A stretch of DNA of 64,000 nucleotides from an uncultured Eubacteriales bacterium (GTDB lineage: Bacteria; Bacillota; Clostridia; Oscillospirales; Acutalibacteraceae), in NCBI GenBank assembly GCA_934630515.1, contig CAKTVV010000010.1, positions 1-64,000 on the forward strand, written 5' to 3'. Below the pieces are notes generated by a model that was not told the DNA's origin, ran no database searches, and saw only the letters and a list, made by a program, of their open reading frames with translations. The translations under genes were made by a program, and so were the position numbers. This document shows positions 1 to 8,914 of this stretch, piece after piece; position 1 is the first letter of the stretch, and the number at the start of each line of letters is the position of its first letter.

Positions 1-1752
1 GGAGGCTATCCCCGCACCGGCGGCAACGAGGGGCAGGTCTGGATCTCCGAGGTGGGCGCCATCGGTTCGCCGGTGGACAGCGGCACGGTCGGGCAGTGGG
101 AGACCATCACGGCGAGCAGTACCATTTGGCAGCGGGAAAACCGGCTGGCAGGACGGACGCCGCTGTATATCGACGGTTCGGCGGTGCACGTCACCGATGG
201 TCAGTATCTGACCGACGGACGGCTGAATGCCGAGCCGGAGCGGACGCTGGTGAGCGGATTTTATAACGGGTGGGCGCCGCTGACCTTTGATCTGGGTGCC
301 GCATACGCCTTGGATCAGTTTTTGGTGGCGGGTGACTACGAGAGCGCCGGCTATGCGCCCCATCGGGTCAGGATCTATGTCAGCGATGTGTGCAGCACCT
401 TGTATACACCGGAGCATTTGGCGGTGGATTCCGGTGCTATGGAGCGCACCGCCAAGCAGTGGCAGCTGCGGCCGGCGGGCGGAACGGTCACCGGTCGGTA
501 TGTGGGCTTTTCCATTTATATGCCGGACTACGATGTCTCTACCGAGCTGTGCTTTGACGACGCCGGCAATAAGCTGTATGCCAACTGGTGGGGCGGCATA
601 CGGCTGGGAGAGCTGGGAGCCTACGGCACCCCCACCGGCGACCCTGCGGAAGAACCGAAGCCCATCAAGACGGTGGTGTGCGTAGGTGACAGCCTGACCG
701 CAGGCGTTTGGAATGACGGCGGGCAGCTGTGCGGCGATAAGCGCTCCTATCCCCAGCAGCTGGCAGAGCTGCTCAACACCGCCGACGCTCCCTGCTTCTA
801 TGCGGTGACAAATGCCGGATACGGCGGGCGCACGATGGTGAGCAATTCCGAGATCGGTAAGGCGGAAAGCACCAACGGCGTTATGTGGGGCTGGATGAAA
901 TACCACAGCGATAACATTGTGGCGGCGGATTATGTGATGATCGCTCTGGGCGGCAATGACGCAGCCGACTGGGAGCCTCGCCGGGCGCTGTATCGGGAGA
1001 ATTATCGGGCGCTGGTGGCGGCATTCCGGGAGAAGAACCCGGCGGTGCAGGTGTTTGTGCTGACGCCCCAGTCTATGACCACCAGCCATCATATCGCATT
1101 AGAGGCGGAGATCCTGGAATTGCAGCGAGACATCGCCGAGGAGCTGGGGGCGGTCTATGTGGACAATTATACCCCCACCAAGCGGTATTATCAGCAGCAT
1201 GGCAGCAGCTATTTCGGCGATCCGGGCCGGGGGCTGCACCCCGGTGAGGAGGGGCTGGGTGTGGTCGCCCGCAATGTGTACCGTGCCATGACCTCCGCTA
1301 CCCAGGTGCTGGGGGTGCAGCGGCGGCTGGACAGTACGGCGGAGAATGCTGCGGCGCTGCGGTTTGGCATGGCGGTGGATTGCACCGGCGTGACGGTGGG
1401 CGATGGGTATGCCGCTCTCTACGCTGAGGACAGTACCGTGACCGTTGCTGCCGTTTCCTACCGGCTGGTGGGCATGGGCGGCGTGGCGGCTCTCGCCGAC
1501 GCCCTTACCGATGCGGAAACCCAGCTGGTGCAGGGCGGCGTCGGGGTGCGCACCGTCCCCGCTGCCAAGCTGTATGCCGCCGGGGATGGACGGGCGTACT
1601 TCACTGTGGTGGTGGTGAACATTCCCGCAAGTGCCTATGACCGGGTGGTGGCGGTGCGCCCCTATGCGGTCTATGCCGCTGCCGACGGTACCGAAACAGT
1701 GGTGTACGGCAACATTCAGTATGGAGCCGTAAAGGATTTCCCACTGGAATAA
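1..1752 (+). CDS. Secreted SGNH/GDSL hydrolase with carbohydrate-binding-like module (5' partial)
   Basis: The frame is open from the first base, so the true start lies outside the window; a GTG at 52 is internal. The visible 583 codons hold a discoidin-like beta-sandwich (about codons 20-215, ending in a GRYVGF strand and a RLGELGAYG strand), then an SGNH hydrolase domain: GDSLTAG with the nucleophile Ser at about codon 231, GGND at about 318, and GLHPGEEG with His at about 413. A further beta-rich C-terminal domain follows (about 440-583). SGNH enzymes are serine esterases, often deacetylating polysaccharides; here the substrate is unknown. Oddly, the residue three before the catalytic His is Arg rather than the usual Asp of the DxxH block. 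The beta-sandwich resembles modules of the giant protein at 60675-64000. A strong hairpin terminator follows directly. Family call is firm; function on glycans is inference. Confidence 0.85.
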   Translation, partial: GGYPRTGGNEGQVWISEVGAIGSPVDSGTVGQWETITASSTIWQRENRLAGRTPLYIDGSAVHVTDGQYLTDGRLNAEPERTLVSGFYNGWAPLTFDLGAAYALDQFLVAGDYESAGYAPHRVRIYVSDVCSTLYTPEHLAVDSGAMERTAKQWQLRPAGGTVTGRYVGFSIYMPDYDVSTELCFDDAGNKLYANWWGGIRLGELGAYGTPTGDPAEEPKPIKTVVCVGDSLTAGVWNDGGQLCGDKRSYPQQLAELLNTADAPCFYAVTNAGYGGRTMVSNSEIGKAESTNGVMWGWMKYHSDNIVAADYVMIALGGNDAADWEPRRALYRENYRALVAAFREKNPAVQVFVLTPQSMTTSHHIALEAEILELQRDIAEELGAVYVDNYTPTKRYYQQHGSSYFGDPGRGLHPGEEGLGVVARNVYRAMTSATQVLGVQRRLDSTAENAAALRFGMAVDCTGVTVGDGYAALYAEDSTVTVAAVSYRLVGMGGVAALADALTDAETQLVQGGVGVRTVPAAKLYAAGDGRAYFTVVVVNIPASAYDRVVAVRPYAVYAAADGTETVVYGNIQYGAVKDFPLE

Positions 1753-1776
1753 GCCGCTGCACGCTGACCGAAACAA

Positions 1777-1816
1777 CAAACGCACCGCCCGATCGTCCGA
1801 CCGGGCGGTGCGTTTT
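1777..1816. terminator. Intrinsic terminator, probably bidirectional
   Basis: Complementary arms AACGCACCGCCCG and CGGGCGGTGCGTT close a short loop, followed by TTTT on the plus strand and preceded by an A-rich run. It sits between the ends of two converging genes and can serve both. Confidence 0.85.
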
Positions 1817-1922
1817 CTGTCTGTGGAACGGACTGGCGGCTGCCCGCCGTCCATGTATCGTTTTTGACCGGGTTCCGGCTGTGCTGCGGAGGTGCTGCGG
1901 GCAGGGGGCGGTGCAGTCCGGT

Positions 1923-2636
1923 TTATCCGTCGATGCAGGCATTGACATAATAGCCGCCGTCATACCGGATCAGCGTATACGTCTGGAAATAGGCTGCCAT
2001 TTTCACCGTCGCCGGTACAGCATTGCCGTGCTCGTCCAGCGGAATGTCCTTATTGGACACATACCCCACCCGCACGGTGTAGGTGTTGCCCCGGCGCTGC
2101 ACATAATCCACCACGCCCTGATAGCCGGACACCAGCGACTCGAAGGGGACGTAATAGCAATTATCCGCTTCGCTGAACACCAGCCCGCTCTCCTCCAGAG
2201 ACCGATGGGTCAGCGGCGAGGCGGGACCGAACAGGGAGTTATACGACTCCTCGATCTCCTCCACCGAGACGACGATACGTCCCTGATCGTCTACGGCGTA
2301 TTGGCAGTTTTCGTCGTTTTCCCGCAGCATCCGCACCTGCTCCGCCTTGGAGATCTTATAGGCGGCGGCATTCAGAAAGGCGTCCTGCTCCTCCTCTTCG
2401 ATGCCGTCAAAGGGGGTGGGGTTGTACAGCATCAGCGGTTCCAAAAAGTAGTACATTTCCTCTTTAAGCGCTGTGGTGTCGGTGGCCTTGCGGATGCCGA
2501 ACACCACGCCGCACACGATGGCGGCGACCCCCACTAAACTCAGCAGCGAAATGAATACCCCCAGCGGTGCCGCATACCGGTATTTTCCCCGGCGCCGCCC
2601 GCCCTTAGTATAGCGGTTGGTGGTCTCTGTATCCAT
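1923..2636 (-). CDS. Single-pass membrane protein of unknown function
   Basis: A 237-residue protein that I do not recognise. The first 22 residues are Lys/Arg-rich, followed by one hydrophobic segment at about residues 23-47, so the N-terminus is probably cytoplasmic and the remaining 190 residues are outside. That outer part is acidic in its first half and ends in a beta-rich stretch. There is no signal peptidase motif or lipobox, so it is probably retained in the membrane. The ATG is preceded by GGGAGGA at 8 nt, and a good promoter lies at 2700-2728. It is monocistronic: the glycogen operon upstream ends in its own terminator. Confidence 0.8.
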   Translation of the reverse strand: MDTETTNRYTKGGRRRGKYRYAAPLGVFISLLSLVGVAAIVCGVVFGIRKATDTTALKEEMYYFLEPLMLYNPTPFDGIEEEEQDAFLNAAAYKISKAEQVRMLRENDENCQYAVDDQGRIVVSVEEIEESYNSLFGPASPLTHRSLEESGLVFSEADNCYYVPFESLVSGYQGVVDYVQRRGNTYTVRVGYVSNKDIPLDEHGNAVPATVKMAAYFQTYTLIRYDGGYYVNACIDG

Positions 2637-2699
2637 AAAAGCAGTCCTCCCTTATCGTAGGCGCAAGCCGATGATCTTGACATAATACACAATATAAGT

Positions 2700-2728
2700 A
2701 GTATACCACGGATTTTGCGATTTGCCAA
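2700..2728 (-). promoter_or_regulatory. SigA-type promoter for the 1923-2636 gene
   Basis: Read on the minus strand: TTGGCA, a 17-nt spacer, TATACT. It lies about 65 nt upstream of the start codon and just beyond the glycogen operon terminator. Confidence 0.7.
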
Positions 2729-2790
2729 CCCCCCAATTCCGGAGGGGCGGTCGGTGCGGCAATTGCCCATCGGGCGGAAATAAACGGCAG

Positions 2791-2826
2791 AAAAACGAGG
2801 CATTGCGCCAATCGCACAATGCCTCG
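2791..2826 (-). terminator. Intrinsic terminator of the glycogen operon
   Basis: Arms CGAGGCATTG and CAATGCCTCG form a stem which, on the minus strand, is followed by TTTTT. It lies about 50 nt after the glgA stop codon. Confidence 0.9.
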
Positions 2827-2875
2827 CAGTTGATATTTCGACAAATTATACGCCGTGTAATGAGATTCGGGGATC

Positions 2876-4300
2876 TTATCCTTTGATCAGCTCCCGGTAC
2901 ATCCGGATATACTCGTTGGCGGAGCGGCCCCAGCTGAAATCCTCCGCCATGCAGCGCTGCCGCAGCTCGGCGAAGAAATCCCGGTTGGCATACGCCCCCA
3001 GCGCCCGGTCGATGGCGCCCAGCATATCGCCGGCGTTGTAGGTCTTAAAGGTGAAGCCGAAGCCGCCCTCGTCGCCGCAATCCCGGATGCTGTCCTTCAG
3101 CCCGCCGGTCTCCCGTACCACTGGCACGGTGCCGTAGCGGCACGCCACCATCTGGGACAGACCGCAGGGCTCGCTCTTGGAGGGCATGAGGAAGATGTCG
3201 GCAGCGGCATAGATCTTCCGTGCCAGCTCCGGAATAAAGCCCACGCAATAGCAGAATTTATCCGGATACCGTCCCTGCAGCTCCCGGAAGAAATTCTCAT
3301 ACACCCATTCGCCGGAGCCGAGGATCACCAACTGCACATCCCGGGTCAGCAGCTCGTCGGCAATATACCGCACCAGATCCAGCCCCTTGTGGGACGCCAG
3401 CCGGGTGACCATGGCGATCATCGGCACATCCGGCCGCTGGTGCAGGTGGAGCCGCTCCTGCAGCGCCTGCTTGTTGGCGGCTTTTCCGGCGGCGACGGTC
3501 TCCGCAGAATAGGTCTCGAACACATCCGGGTCCTTGGCGGGATCGTAGCTGTCGGTGTCGATGCCGTTGAGAATGCCTTGGATCTTCCACGCCCGTGCCT
3601 GCAGGATGGGATCCAGCCCCCAGGAAAACCAGGGGTCGAGGATCTCCTTAGCGTAGGTGGGGCTGACGGTGGTGACCCGGTCGGCGGTCTCGATGCCCGC
3701 CTTCATATAGTTGACGCAGCCGTCGTATTCGATCAGCTGGCTGCAGCCCTGGGGTACCCCCACCACATCCTCCAGCAGCTCCATGCCGTATTTGCCCTGA
3801 TACTGGATGTTGTGGATGGTGAACACCGTCTTGATGCCCTCGAAGCCCTCCCGGGTGGCATAGAACAGACTGTAATACAGGGGGGTCAGGGCGCTCTGCC
3901 AGTCGTTGCAGTGGATCACATCCGGCTTAAAGCCGATGTGGGGCAGCATCTCCAGCACCGCCCGGGCGAAAAACGCAAACCGCTCGGCGTCGTCATAGTG
4001 GCCATACAGACCCTGCCGCTTGAAATAATACTGGTTATCCAGCAGATAGTAGATCACGCCGTTGACCTTCGCCTCGAACACACCGCAATACTGCCGCCGC
4101 CATGCCACCGGCACCGACAGGCTGGTGAGAAAGGTCATATGCTCCCGCAGCTCCTGGGGCACCGATTCATACAGCGGCATCGCCACCCGGCAGCCGATGA
4201 GCCGCTGGCGCATGGCATGGGGCAGGCTGCCCGCCACATCCGCCAGTCCGCCGGAGGCGGCAAAGGGGACGGCCTCGCTGGATACAAACAGGACTTTCAT
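2876..4300 (-). CDS. glgA: Glycogen synthase (ADP-glucose type)
   Basis: GT5 glycogen synthase of 474 residues, the normal family length; it transfers glucose from ADP-glucose to the non-reducing end of alpha-1,4-glucan in the cytoplasm. The N-terminal Rossmann domain begins MKVLFVSSEAVPFAASGGLADVAG and the C-terminal domain carries the donor-site segment SEPCGL followed by ETGGL (about residues 375-400). The usual Lys of the N-terminal KxGGL substrate motif is replaced: the sequence reads ASGGL, a variant that may be lineage-typical. The start ATG has AGGAG about 12 nt upstream. It is the last gene of glgB-glgC-glgD-glgA, 30 nt after glgD, and is followed by an intrinsic terminator. Confidence 0.96.
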   Translation of the reverse strand: MKVLFVSSEAVPFAASGGLADVAGSLPHAMRQRLIGCRVAMPLYESVPQELREHMTFLTSLSVPVAWRRQYCGVFEAKVNGVIYYLLDNQYYFKRQGLYGHYDDAERFAFFARAVLEMLPHIGFKPDVIHCNDWQSALTPLYYSLFYATREGFEGIKTVFTIHNIQYQGKYGMELLEDVVGVPQGCSQLIEYDGCVNYMKAGIETADRVTTVSPTYAKEILDPWFSWGLDPILQARAWKIQGILNGIDTDSYDPAKDPDVFETYSAETVAAGKAANKQALQERLHLHQRPDVPMIAMVTRLASHKGLDLVRYIADELLTRDVQLVILGSGEWVYENFFRELQGRYPDKFCYCVGFIPELARKIYAAADIFLMPSKSEPCGLSQMVACRYGTVPVVRETGGLKDSIRDCGDEGGFGFTFKTYNAGDMLGAIDRALGAYANRDFFAELRQRCMAEDFSWGRSANEYIRMYRELIKG

Positions 4301-4330
4301 CTCTCTATCGCTCCTTTGCTGTATCGAATA

Positions 4331-5443
4331 TTACACAATGGTATCCTTGGCAATATAGACGGGGTAGCTGGCAAAGCCCTGCAGGGTGCGCCCGCTGCGG
4401 AACACGGCGTTCTTGTCAGCGACGATACATTTCAGCACACAGCCGCCGTCCACCGTCACATCCTGCATGATGACGCAATCCTCCAGCACCGCCTCCCGGG
4501 CGATGGTGACGCCCCGGAAGATCACGCTGTTGCGCACGGTGCCGTCGATGCGGGCGCCGTCCGCCACCAGCGTGTTGGTGACATCGGCGTGCAGCCCATA
4601 CTGTGCCGGGGCGCAATCCCGCACCTTGGTGTAGACCGGGCGGGCCTTGGGAAACAGATCCGCCCGCACCGCCGGCTCCAGCAGAGCCAGATTGGCACGG
4701 TAATAGCTGTCCAGCGAATAGATGGGCATCACCGTGCCGGTCAGCTCATAGCCCTGCAGCTTCAATTCCCGCAGGCGGCTCTGCAGAATATCCCGCTCAA
4801 AGTGATACTGATTGCGGGCTACCGCCTCCCGGACGGTGCGCATGAGCCAGTCCTTGCTCATCACATAGATGCCTACGCCGTAGCAGGCCTCCGCTTCTCC
4901 CAGCCGTCCGATGAGCATATCCGTCACCCGCCCGGCGGCGTCGGTGCAGATCTGGGGGATATCCGCCAGCGCCGGTACGGCGCCCCGATGGTATACCATT
5001 GTCACATCGGCGCCGCTCTCGGCGTGTGCCTGCAGAATGGGAGCATAGTCTACATTGGCGGCTGTATGGCAGTCCGCCAGCACCACATATTCCTCCTTGG
5101 AATGAGAGAGGAACGCCATGGCGTCGTTCAAGGGGCTGATGCGCCCCTGATACATCTCGTCGTCGCTGCTGCGGGGGGGCAGGAAGAACAGCCCCTCGTT
5201 TTTGCGGGACAGATCCCACGCCTTGCCGGAGCCGATATGATCCATCAGGGAGTGGTACCGGTTCTTGGTGATGACGCCCACCTTCGTCAGCCCGGCATTC
5301 ACCATCCCGGACAGCACAAAGTCGATGAGCCGATACCGCCCGCCGAAGGGCAGCGAGCCCATGGAGCGCACCGCCGTGCAGTCCCGCAGGGCGTCGTCGT
5401 GCATATTGGCAAAGATCAGACCGACCGCTGTATACTTACGCAT
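4331..5443 (-). CDS. glgD: GlgD, regulatory-type subunit of ADP-glucose pyrophosphorylase
   Basis: A 370-residue nucleotidyltransferase-fold protein starting MRKYTAVGLIFANMHDDAL, the GlgD type, in which the GlgC pyrophosphorylase signature is degenerate, followed by a left-handed beta-helix C-terminus rich in hexapeptide-like repeats. In Bacillota GlgD pairs with GlgC and tunes ADP-glucose synthesis. I chose the ATG at 5443 because GGGAGGTG lies 7 nt upstream and the homologous N-terminus begins there; the frame stays open further upstream inside glgC. Its start overlaps the end of glgC by 8 nt, so the two subunits are probably translationally coupled. Confidence 0.94.
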   Translation of the reverse strand: MRKYTAVGLIFANMHDDALRDCTAVRSMGSLPFGGRYRLIDFVLSGMVNAGLTKVGVITKNRYHSLMDHIGSGKAWDLSRKNEGLFFLPPRSSDDEMYQGRISPLNDAMAFLSHSKEEYVVLADCHTAANVDYAPILQAHAESGADVTMVYHRGAVPALADIPQICTDAAGRVTDMLIGRLGEAEACYGVGIYVMSKDWLMRTVREAVARNQYHFERDILQSRLRELKLQGYELTGTVMPIYSLDSYYRANLALLEPAVRADLFPKARPVYTKVRDCAPAQYGLHADVTNTLVADGARIDGTVRNSVIFRGVTIAREAVLEDCVIMQDVTVDGGCVLKCIVADKNAVFRSGRTLQGFASYPVYIAKDTIV

Positions 5444-6668
5444 GGATAGACACCTCCCCATTCTCCGGAATATCGCTTTCCACCATCGCCTTGGCCTGTA
5501 CGACCGCCCCGGTGCCCACACGGATGCCGGAGGCGACCACCGCCACGCCCCAGTGGGTCAGATCGGCACATTCCTCCGGGCTTTCGCCCACCCGGGCGTT
5601 TGCACCGATCTCGGTGTTCTCCGCCAGAATGGCGTACTGCACCCGGGCGCCCTTGCGCACCACCGTGCCGGGCATGAGAATGGAATCGACGATCTCGGCA
5701 CCCTCCTCGATGGTCACGCCGGAGAAGATAACGGAATATTCCACCTTACCGCTGACAGAGCAGCCCTCCGCCAGTATGCTGTTTTGCACCTGCGCCGTCG
5801 GCGCCAGATAGTGGGGCGGCATTCCCGGGGTGCGGGAGTAGATCTTCCAGGTGGGATCGGACAGATCCAGCGGCACATGGGGGTTGAGCAGATCCAGATT
5901 GGCCTCCCACAGGCTCTCGATGGTGCCGACATCCTTCCAGTAGCCCTCAAAGCGATAGGCAAACATCCGCTCGCCGCCCTCCAGCATGGCGGGCAGCACG
6001 TTCTTACCGAAATCGTTCTGGGAGTGGGGATCCTCCTCGTCGGCGACGAGATATTGCCGCAGCTTTTTCCAGCTGAAGATGTAAATGCCCATGCTGGCAA
6101 GGGTGCTCTTGGGGTGGGCAGGCTTTTCGTCAAACTCGTAGATGGAGTCGTCCTCCCGGGTGTTGAGGATGCCGAAGCGGCTGGCCTCCTCCTTGGGCAC
6201 GTCCAGCACGGCGATGGTGCAGTCGGCGTTGTTGGCTTTGTGCGCCGCCAGCATCTTGCTGTAGTCCATCTTATAGATGTGGTCGCCGGACAGCACCAGC
6301 ACATATTCCGGGTCGTAGCGCTCGATAAAATCCAGATTCTGATAGATGGCGTTGGCGGTGCCCTTATACCAGTCGCCGCCCTTGTTGCGCTGATAGGGGG
6401 GCAGCACGTGCACCCCTGCGTCCATCCGGTCCAGATCCCAGGGCTGGCCGGAGCCGATATAGTCATTCAGCTCCAGGGGCTGATACTGGGTCAGCACCCC
6501 CACGGTCTCGATGCCGGAATTGACACAGTTGGACAGCGGGAAATCGATGATACGGTACTTGCCGCCGTAGGGGACGGCGGGCTTGGCGATGCGGCGGGTG
6601 AGCGCATACAGACGGCTGCCCTGTCCGCCTGCCAGCAGCATGGCGACACACTCTTGTTTACGGAACAT
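5436..6668 (-). CDS. glgC: Glucose-1-phosphate adenylyltransferase, catalytic subunit
   Basis: This 410-residue enzyme makes ADP-glucose from ATP and glucose-1-phosphate, the committed step to glycogen. Visible motifs are LLAGGQGSRLYALT with KPAVPYGGKYRIIDFPLSN at the N-terminus, SGDHIYKMDY with the catalytic Asp, and EFDEKP for the sugar-phosphate site; the last 120 residues form the beta-helix domain. The ATG at 6668 has AGGAGGGAG 8 nt upstream and starts MFRKQECVAMLLAGG; a longer frame upstream is not supported. It overlaps the end of glgB by 11 nt and glgD by 8 nt, which fixes the gene order and suggests coupled synthesis. Confidence 0.97.
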   Translation of the reverse strand: MFRKQECVAMLLAGGQGSRLYALTRRIAKPAVPYGGKYRIIDFPLSNCVNSGIETVGVLTQYQPLELNDYIGSGQPWDLDRMDAGVHVLPPYQRNKGGDWYKGTANAIYQNLDFIERYDPEYVLVLSGDHIYKMDYSKMLAAHKANNADCTIAVLDVPKEEASRFGILNTREDDSIYEFDEKPAHPKSTLASMGIYIFSWKKLRQYLVADEEDPHSQNDFGKNVLPAMLEGGERMFAYRFEGYWKDVGTIESLWEANLDLLNPHVPLDLSDPTWKIYSRTPGMPPHYLAPTAQVQNSILAEGCSVSGKVEYSVIFSGVTIEEGAEIVDSILMPGTVVRKGARVQYAILAENTEIGANARVGESPEECADLTHWGVAVVASGIRVGTGAVVQAKAMVESDIPENGEVSIHA

Positions 6669-8649
6669 GAACGGTTCTCCCTCCTGTTTTGGAATGGCTC
6701 TTATCCGGGTCGGCGACACTCTTGCGGGTGTGTGCCGGCTTATTGGTGGGGTGCGGGGACGGCGGGCGCCGCCGGTTTTGCAGCAGCAGCACCGACAGAG
6801 GCGGCAGCGTCAGCTCGGCGGAATGCGCCAGCCCGTGGCAGGGCTGCTTTTGGACGAGGATCTTCTCGTTGCGGACATTTCCGCCGCCGAATTCCGCCAG
6901 ATCGGAATTGAACAGTTCCACCCAGGTGCCGCCGGCGGGCAGCCCGATGCGGTAATGGGTGCGTTTCACGGGGGTGAAGTTGCACACAGCCACAACCTCC
7001 TTGCCCTGCCGGTCGATGCGGCGGAATACGATCACGCTCTGGGCGTTATCGTCATTGGCGATCCACTGGAAGCCCTCCCAGGAGAAATCGTTTTCCCACA
7101 GGGCGGGGGTCTCCCGATACAGATGGTTGAGGGTGCGGACATAGTGGCGCAGCATCCGGTGGCTCTCGTAGTCCAGCAGCAGCCAATCCAGCCCGCTCTC
7201 ATAATCCCATTCCTTAAACTGTCCGAACTCGCTGCCCATAAACAGCAGCTTTTTGCCGGGGTGGGTCATCATGTAGCCGAGGAACGCCCGCAGCCCGGCA
7301 AATTTTTCTTCATAGGTGCCGGGCATTTTGTTGATGAGGGAGCCCTTGCCGTGCACCACCTCGTCGTGGGAGATGGGCAGTATGAAATTCTCCGAGAAGG
7401 CATACATCATGGAGAAGGTCAGCAAATTCTGATTGCCCTTGCGGAACAAAGGGTCCATGGAGGTATACTGCAGCATATCGTTCATCCAGCCCATGTTCCA
7501 CTTATAGTTGAAGCCCAGACCGCCGTCGGCGGTGGGGCGGGATACCAGCGGCCACGCCGTGGATTCCTCGGCGATCATCAGGGCGTCCGGATGGGCGGCG
7601 AACACCGTCTCGTTGAGCTGCCGCAGGAACGCCACCGCCTCCAAATTTTCCCGTCCGCCGTGGCGGTTGGGGACCCATTCCCCGTCCCGGCGGTTATAGT
7701 CCAGATACAGCATGGACGCCACGGCATCCACCCGTACCCCGTCTGCGTGAAATTCCTCCAGCCAGTACAGCACATTGGAGATCAAGAAGGATCGCACCTG
7801 CGGCTTAGCATAATCAAATACGCAGGTGCCCCATTCCTTGTGCTCCCCCTTGCGGGGGTCGGCGTATTCGTAGCAGGGGCTGCCGTCGAACCGGTACAGA
7901 CCGGCGGCGTCCTTGGGGAAATGCGCCGGCACCCAATCGAGGATCACCCCGATGCCCGCCTGGTGGCAAGCGTCCACGAAGAACATAAAATCCTCCGGGG
8001 TGCCGTAGCGGGAGGTGGGGGCATAATAGCCGGTGACCTGATATCCCCAGGAGCCGTCAAAGGGGTGCTCCATGATGGGCAGCAGCTCGATGTGGGTATA
8101 GCCCATCTCCTGCACATAGGGGAGCAGCTCCTCCGCCAGCTTGCGATAGGAGAAGGGGTTGCCGTCGGCATACCGCCGCCAGGAGCCGGCGTGTACCTCG
8201 TAGATGTTCATGGGACAGTCGTAGACGGAGCCGGCAGCCTTTTTCCGGAACCAGTCTCCGTCGCCCCAGGTATAACCGCCGGTCTCAAATACCTTGGATG
8301 CCGTGCCGGGGCGGGTCTCCTGATGGACGGCGCAGGGGTCGCATTTATCCACCGCCTGCCCGTCGGCGCCCACCACATGATATTTATAGCAGGCATACGG
8401 CTCAACATGCTGGAGCGTGCAGGCAAAAATACCGCCCTCCAGCCGTTCCATGGGCTGGGCGTCCGGATCCCAGTCGTTGAAATCCCCTACCAGCGATACG
8501 GAGCGTGCCGCCGGCGCCCAGACCCGGAAGGTATACCCGTCATCCCCGGCATAGTGACATCCCAGCCAGCGATAACAATGGCTGTCGGTGCCGTCGGTAA
8601 AACGGCGGATCTGTTCCTGCAGCTGTTCGCCGGTCAGTGCCAGCTCCAT
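6658..8649 (-). CDS. glgB: 1,4-alpha-glucan branching enzyme
   Basis: A GH13 branching enzyme of 663 residues that introduces alpha-1,6 branches into glycogen. A CBM48-like N-terminal domain (YTFRVWAPAARSVSLVGDFN) precedes the catalytic barrel with the nucleophile Asp in GVRVDAVASML, the acid/base Glu in ALMIAEEST, and the conserved LPISHDEVVHGKGS, and a C-terminal beta domain. The chosen ATG at 8649 has AGGAGG 9 nt upstream and matches the usual family start; the frame extends upstream without support. The extreme C-terminus (about 30 residues) is basic and probably unstructured, overlapping the glgC ribosome-binding region. It is the first gene of the operon, with a promoter at 8693-8721. 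Confidence 0.97.
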   Translation of the reverse strand: MELALTGEQLQEQIRRFTDGTDSHCYRWLGCHYAGDDGYTFRVWAPAARSVSLVGDFNDWDPDAQPMERLEGGIFACTLQHVEPYACYKYHVVGADGQAVDKCDPCAVHQETRPGTASKVFETGGYTWGDGDWFRKKAAGSVYDCPMNIYEVHAGSWRRYADGNPFSYRKLAEELLPYVQEMGYTHIELLPIMEHPFDGSWGYQVTGYYAPTSRYGTPEDFMFFVDACHQAGIGVILDWVPAHFPKDAAGLYRFDGSPCYEYADPRKGEHKEWGTCVFDYAKPQVRSFLISNVLYWLEEFHADGVRVDAVASMLYLDYNRRDGEWVPNRHGGRENLEAVAFLRQLNETVFAAHPDALMIAEESTAWPLVSRPTADGGLGFNYKWNMGWMNDMLQYTSMDPLFRKGNQNLLTFSMMYAFSENFILPISHDEVVHGKGSLINKMPGTYEEKFAGLRAFLGYMMTHPGKKLLFMGSEFGQFKEWDYESGLDWLLLDYESHRMLRHYVRTLNHLYRETPALWENDFSWEGFQWIANDDNAQSVIVFRRIDRQGKEVVAVCNFTPVKRTHYRIGLPAGGTWVELFNSDLAEFGGGNVRNEKILVQKQPCHGLAHSAELTLPPLSVLLLQNRRRPPSPHPTNKPAHTRKSVADPDKSHSKTGGRTVHVP

Positions 8650-8692
8650 AGCGATCGACCTCCTGTGTGATATCGGTTCCTGTGTGTCTATC

Positions 8693-8721
8693 ATTGTACC
8701 AATTGGCAAGCCAAAAGGCAA
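8693..8721 (-). promoter_or_regulatory. Promoter of the glgBCDA operon
   Basis: On the minus strand TTGCCT, 17 nt, TACAAT, lying about 44 nt upstream of the glgB start codon in an AT-rich gap. No operator is evident. Confidence 0.65.
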
Positions 8722-8824
8722 GGGGTTTTGTGTAAAATATTGTAAATAAATTTGCAAATTTCCAGTAGAATTGGGTTTCTCTACAGAAAATGCACAAAAA
8801 AGTTGGTTATTTTTTCCGACAGAG

Positions 8825-8865
8825 CAAAAAACAGGCGAAAAGCGCCTGCTTTCCGCCTGTTTTTA
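8825..8865 (-). terminator. Intrinsic terminator after polA
   Basis: Stem ACAGGCG/CGCCTGT with a 16-nt loop is flanked by A-runs and T-runs on both sides. On the minus strand it is followed by six T residues, about 50 nt after the polA stop. Confidence 0.85.
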
Positions 8866-8914
8866 TCTTGGTTTTCCACTGTCTGCCGTTTCCGGCAGCG
8901 GGGGGAATCCTCTG

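Noticed and set aside
3389..5449. Plus-strand open frames opposite glgA and glgD
   Set aside because: Antisense shadows of two well-supported glycogen genes.
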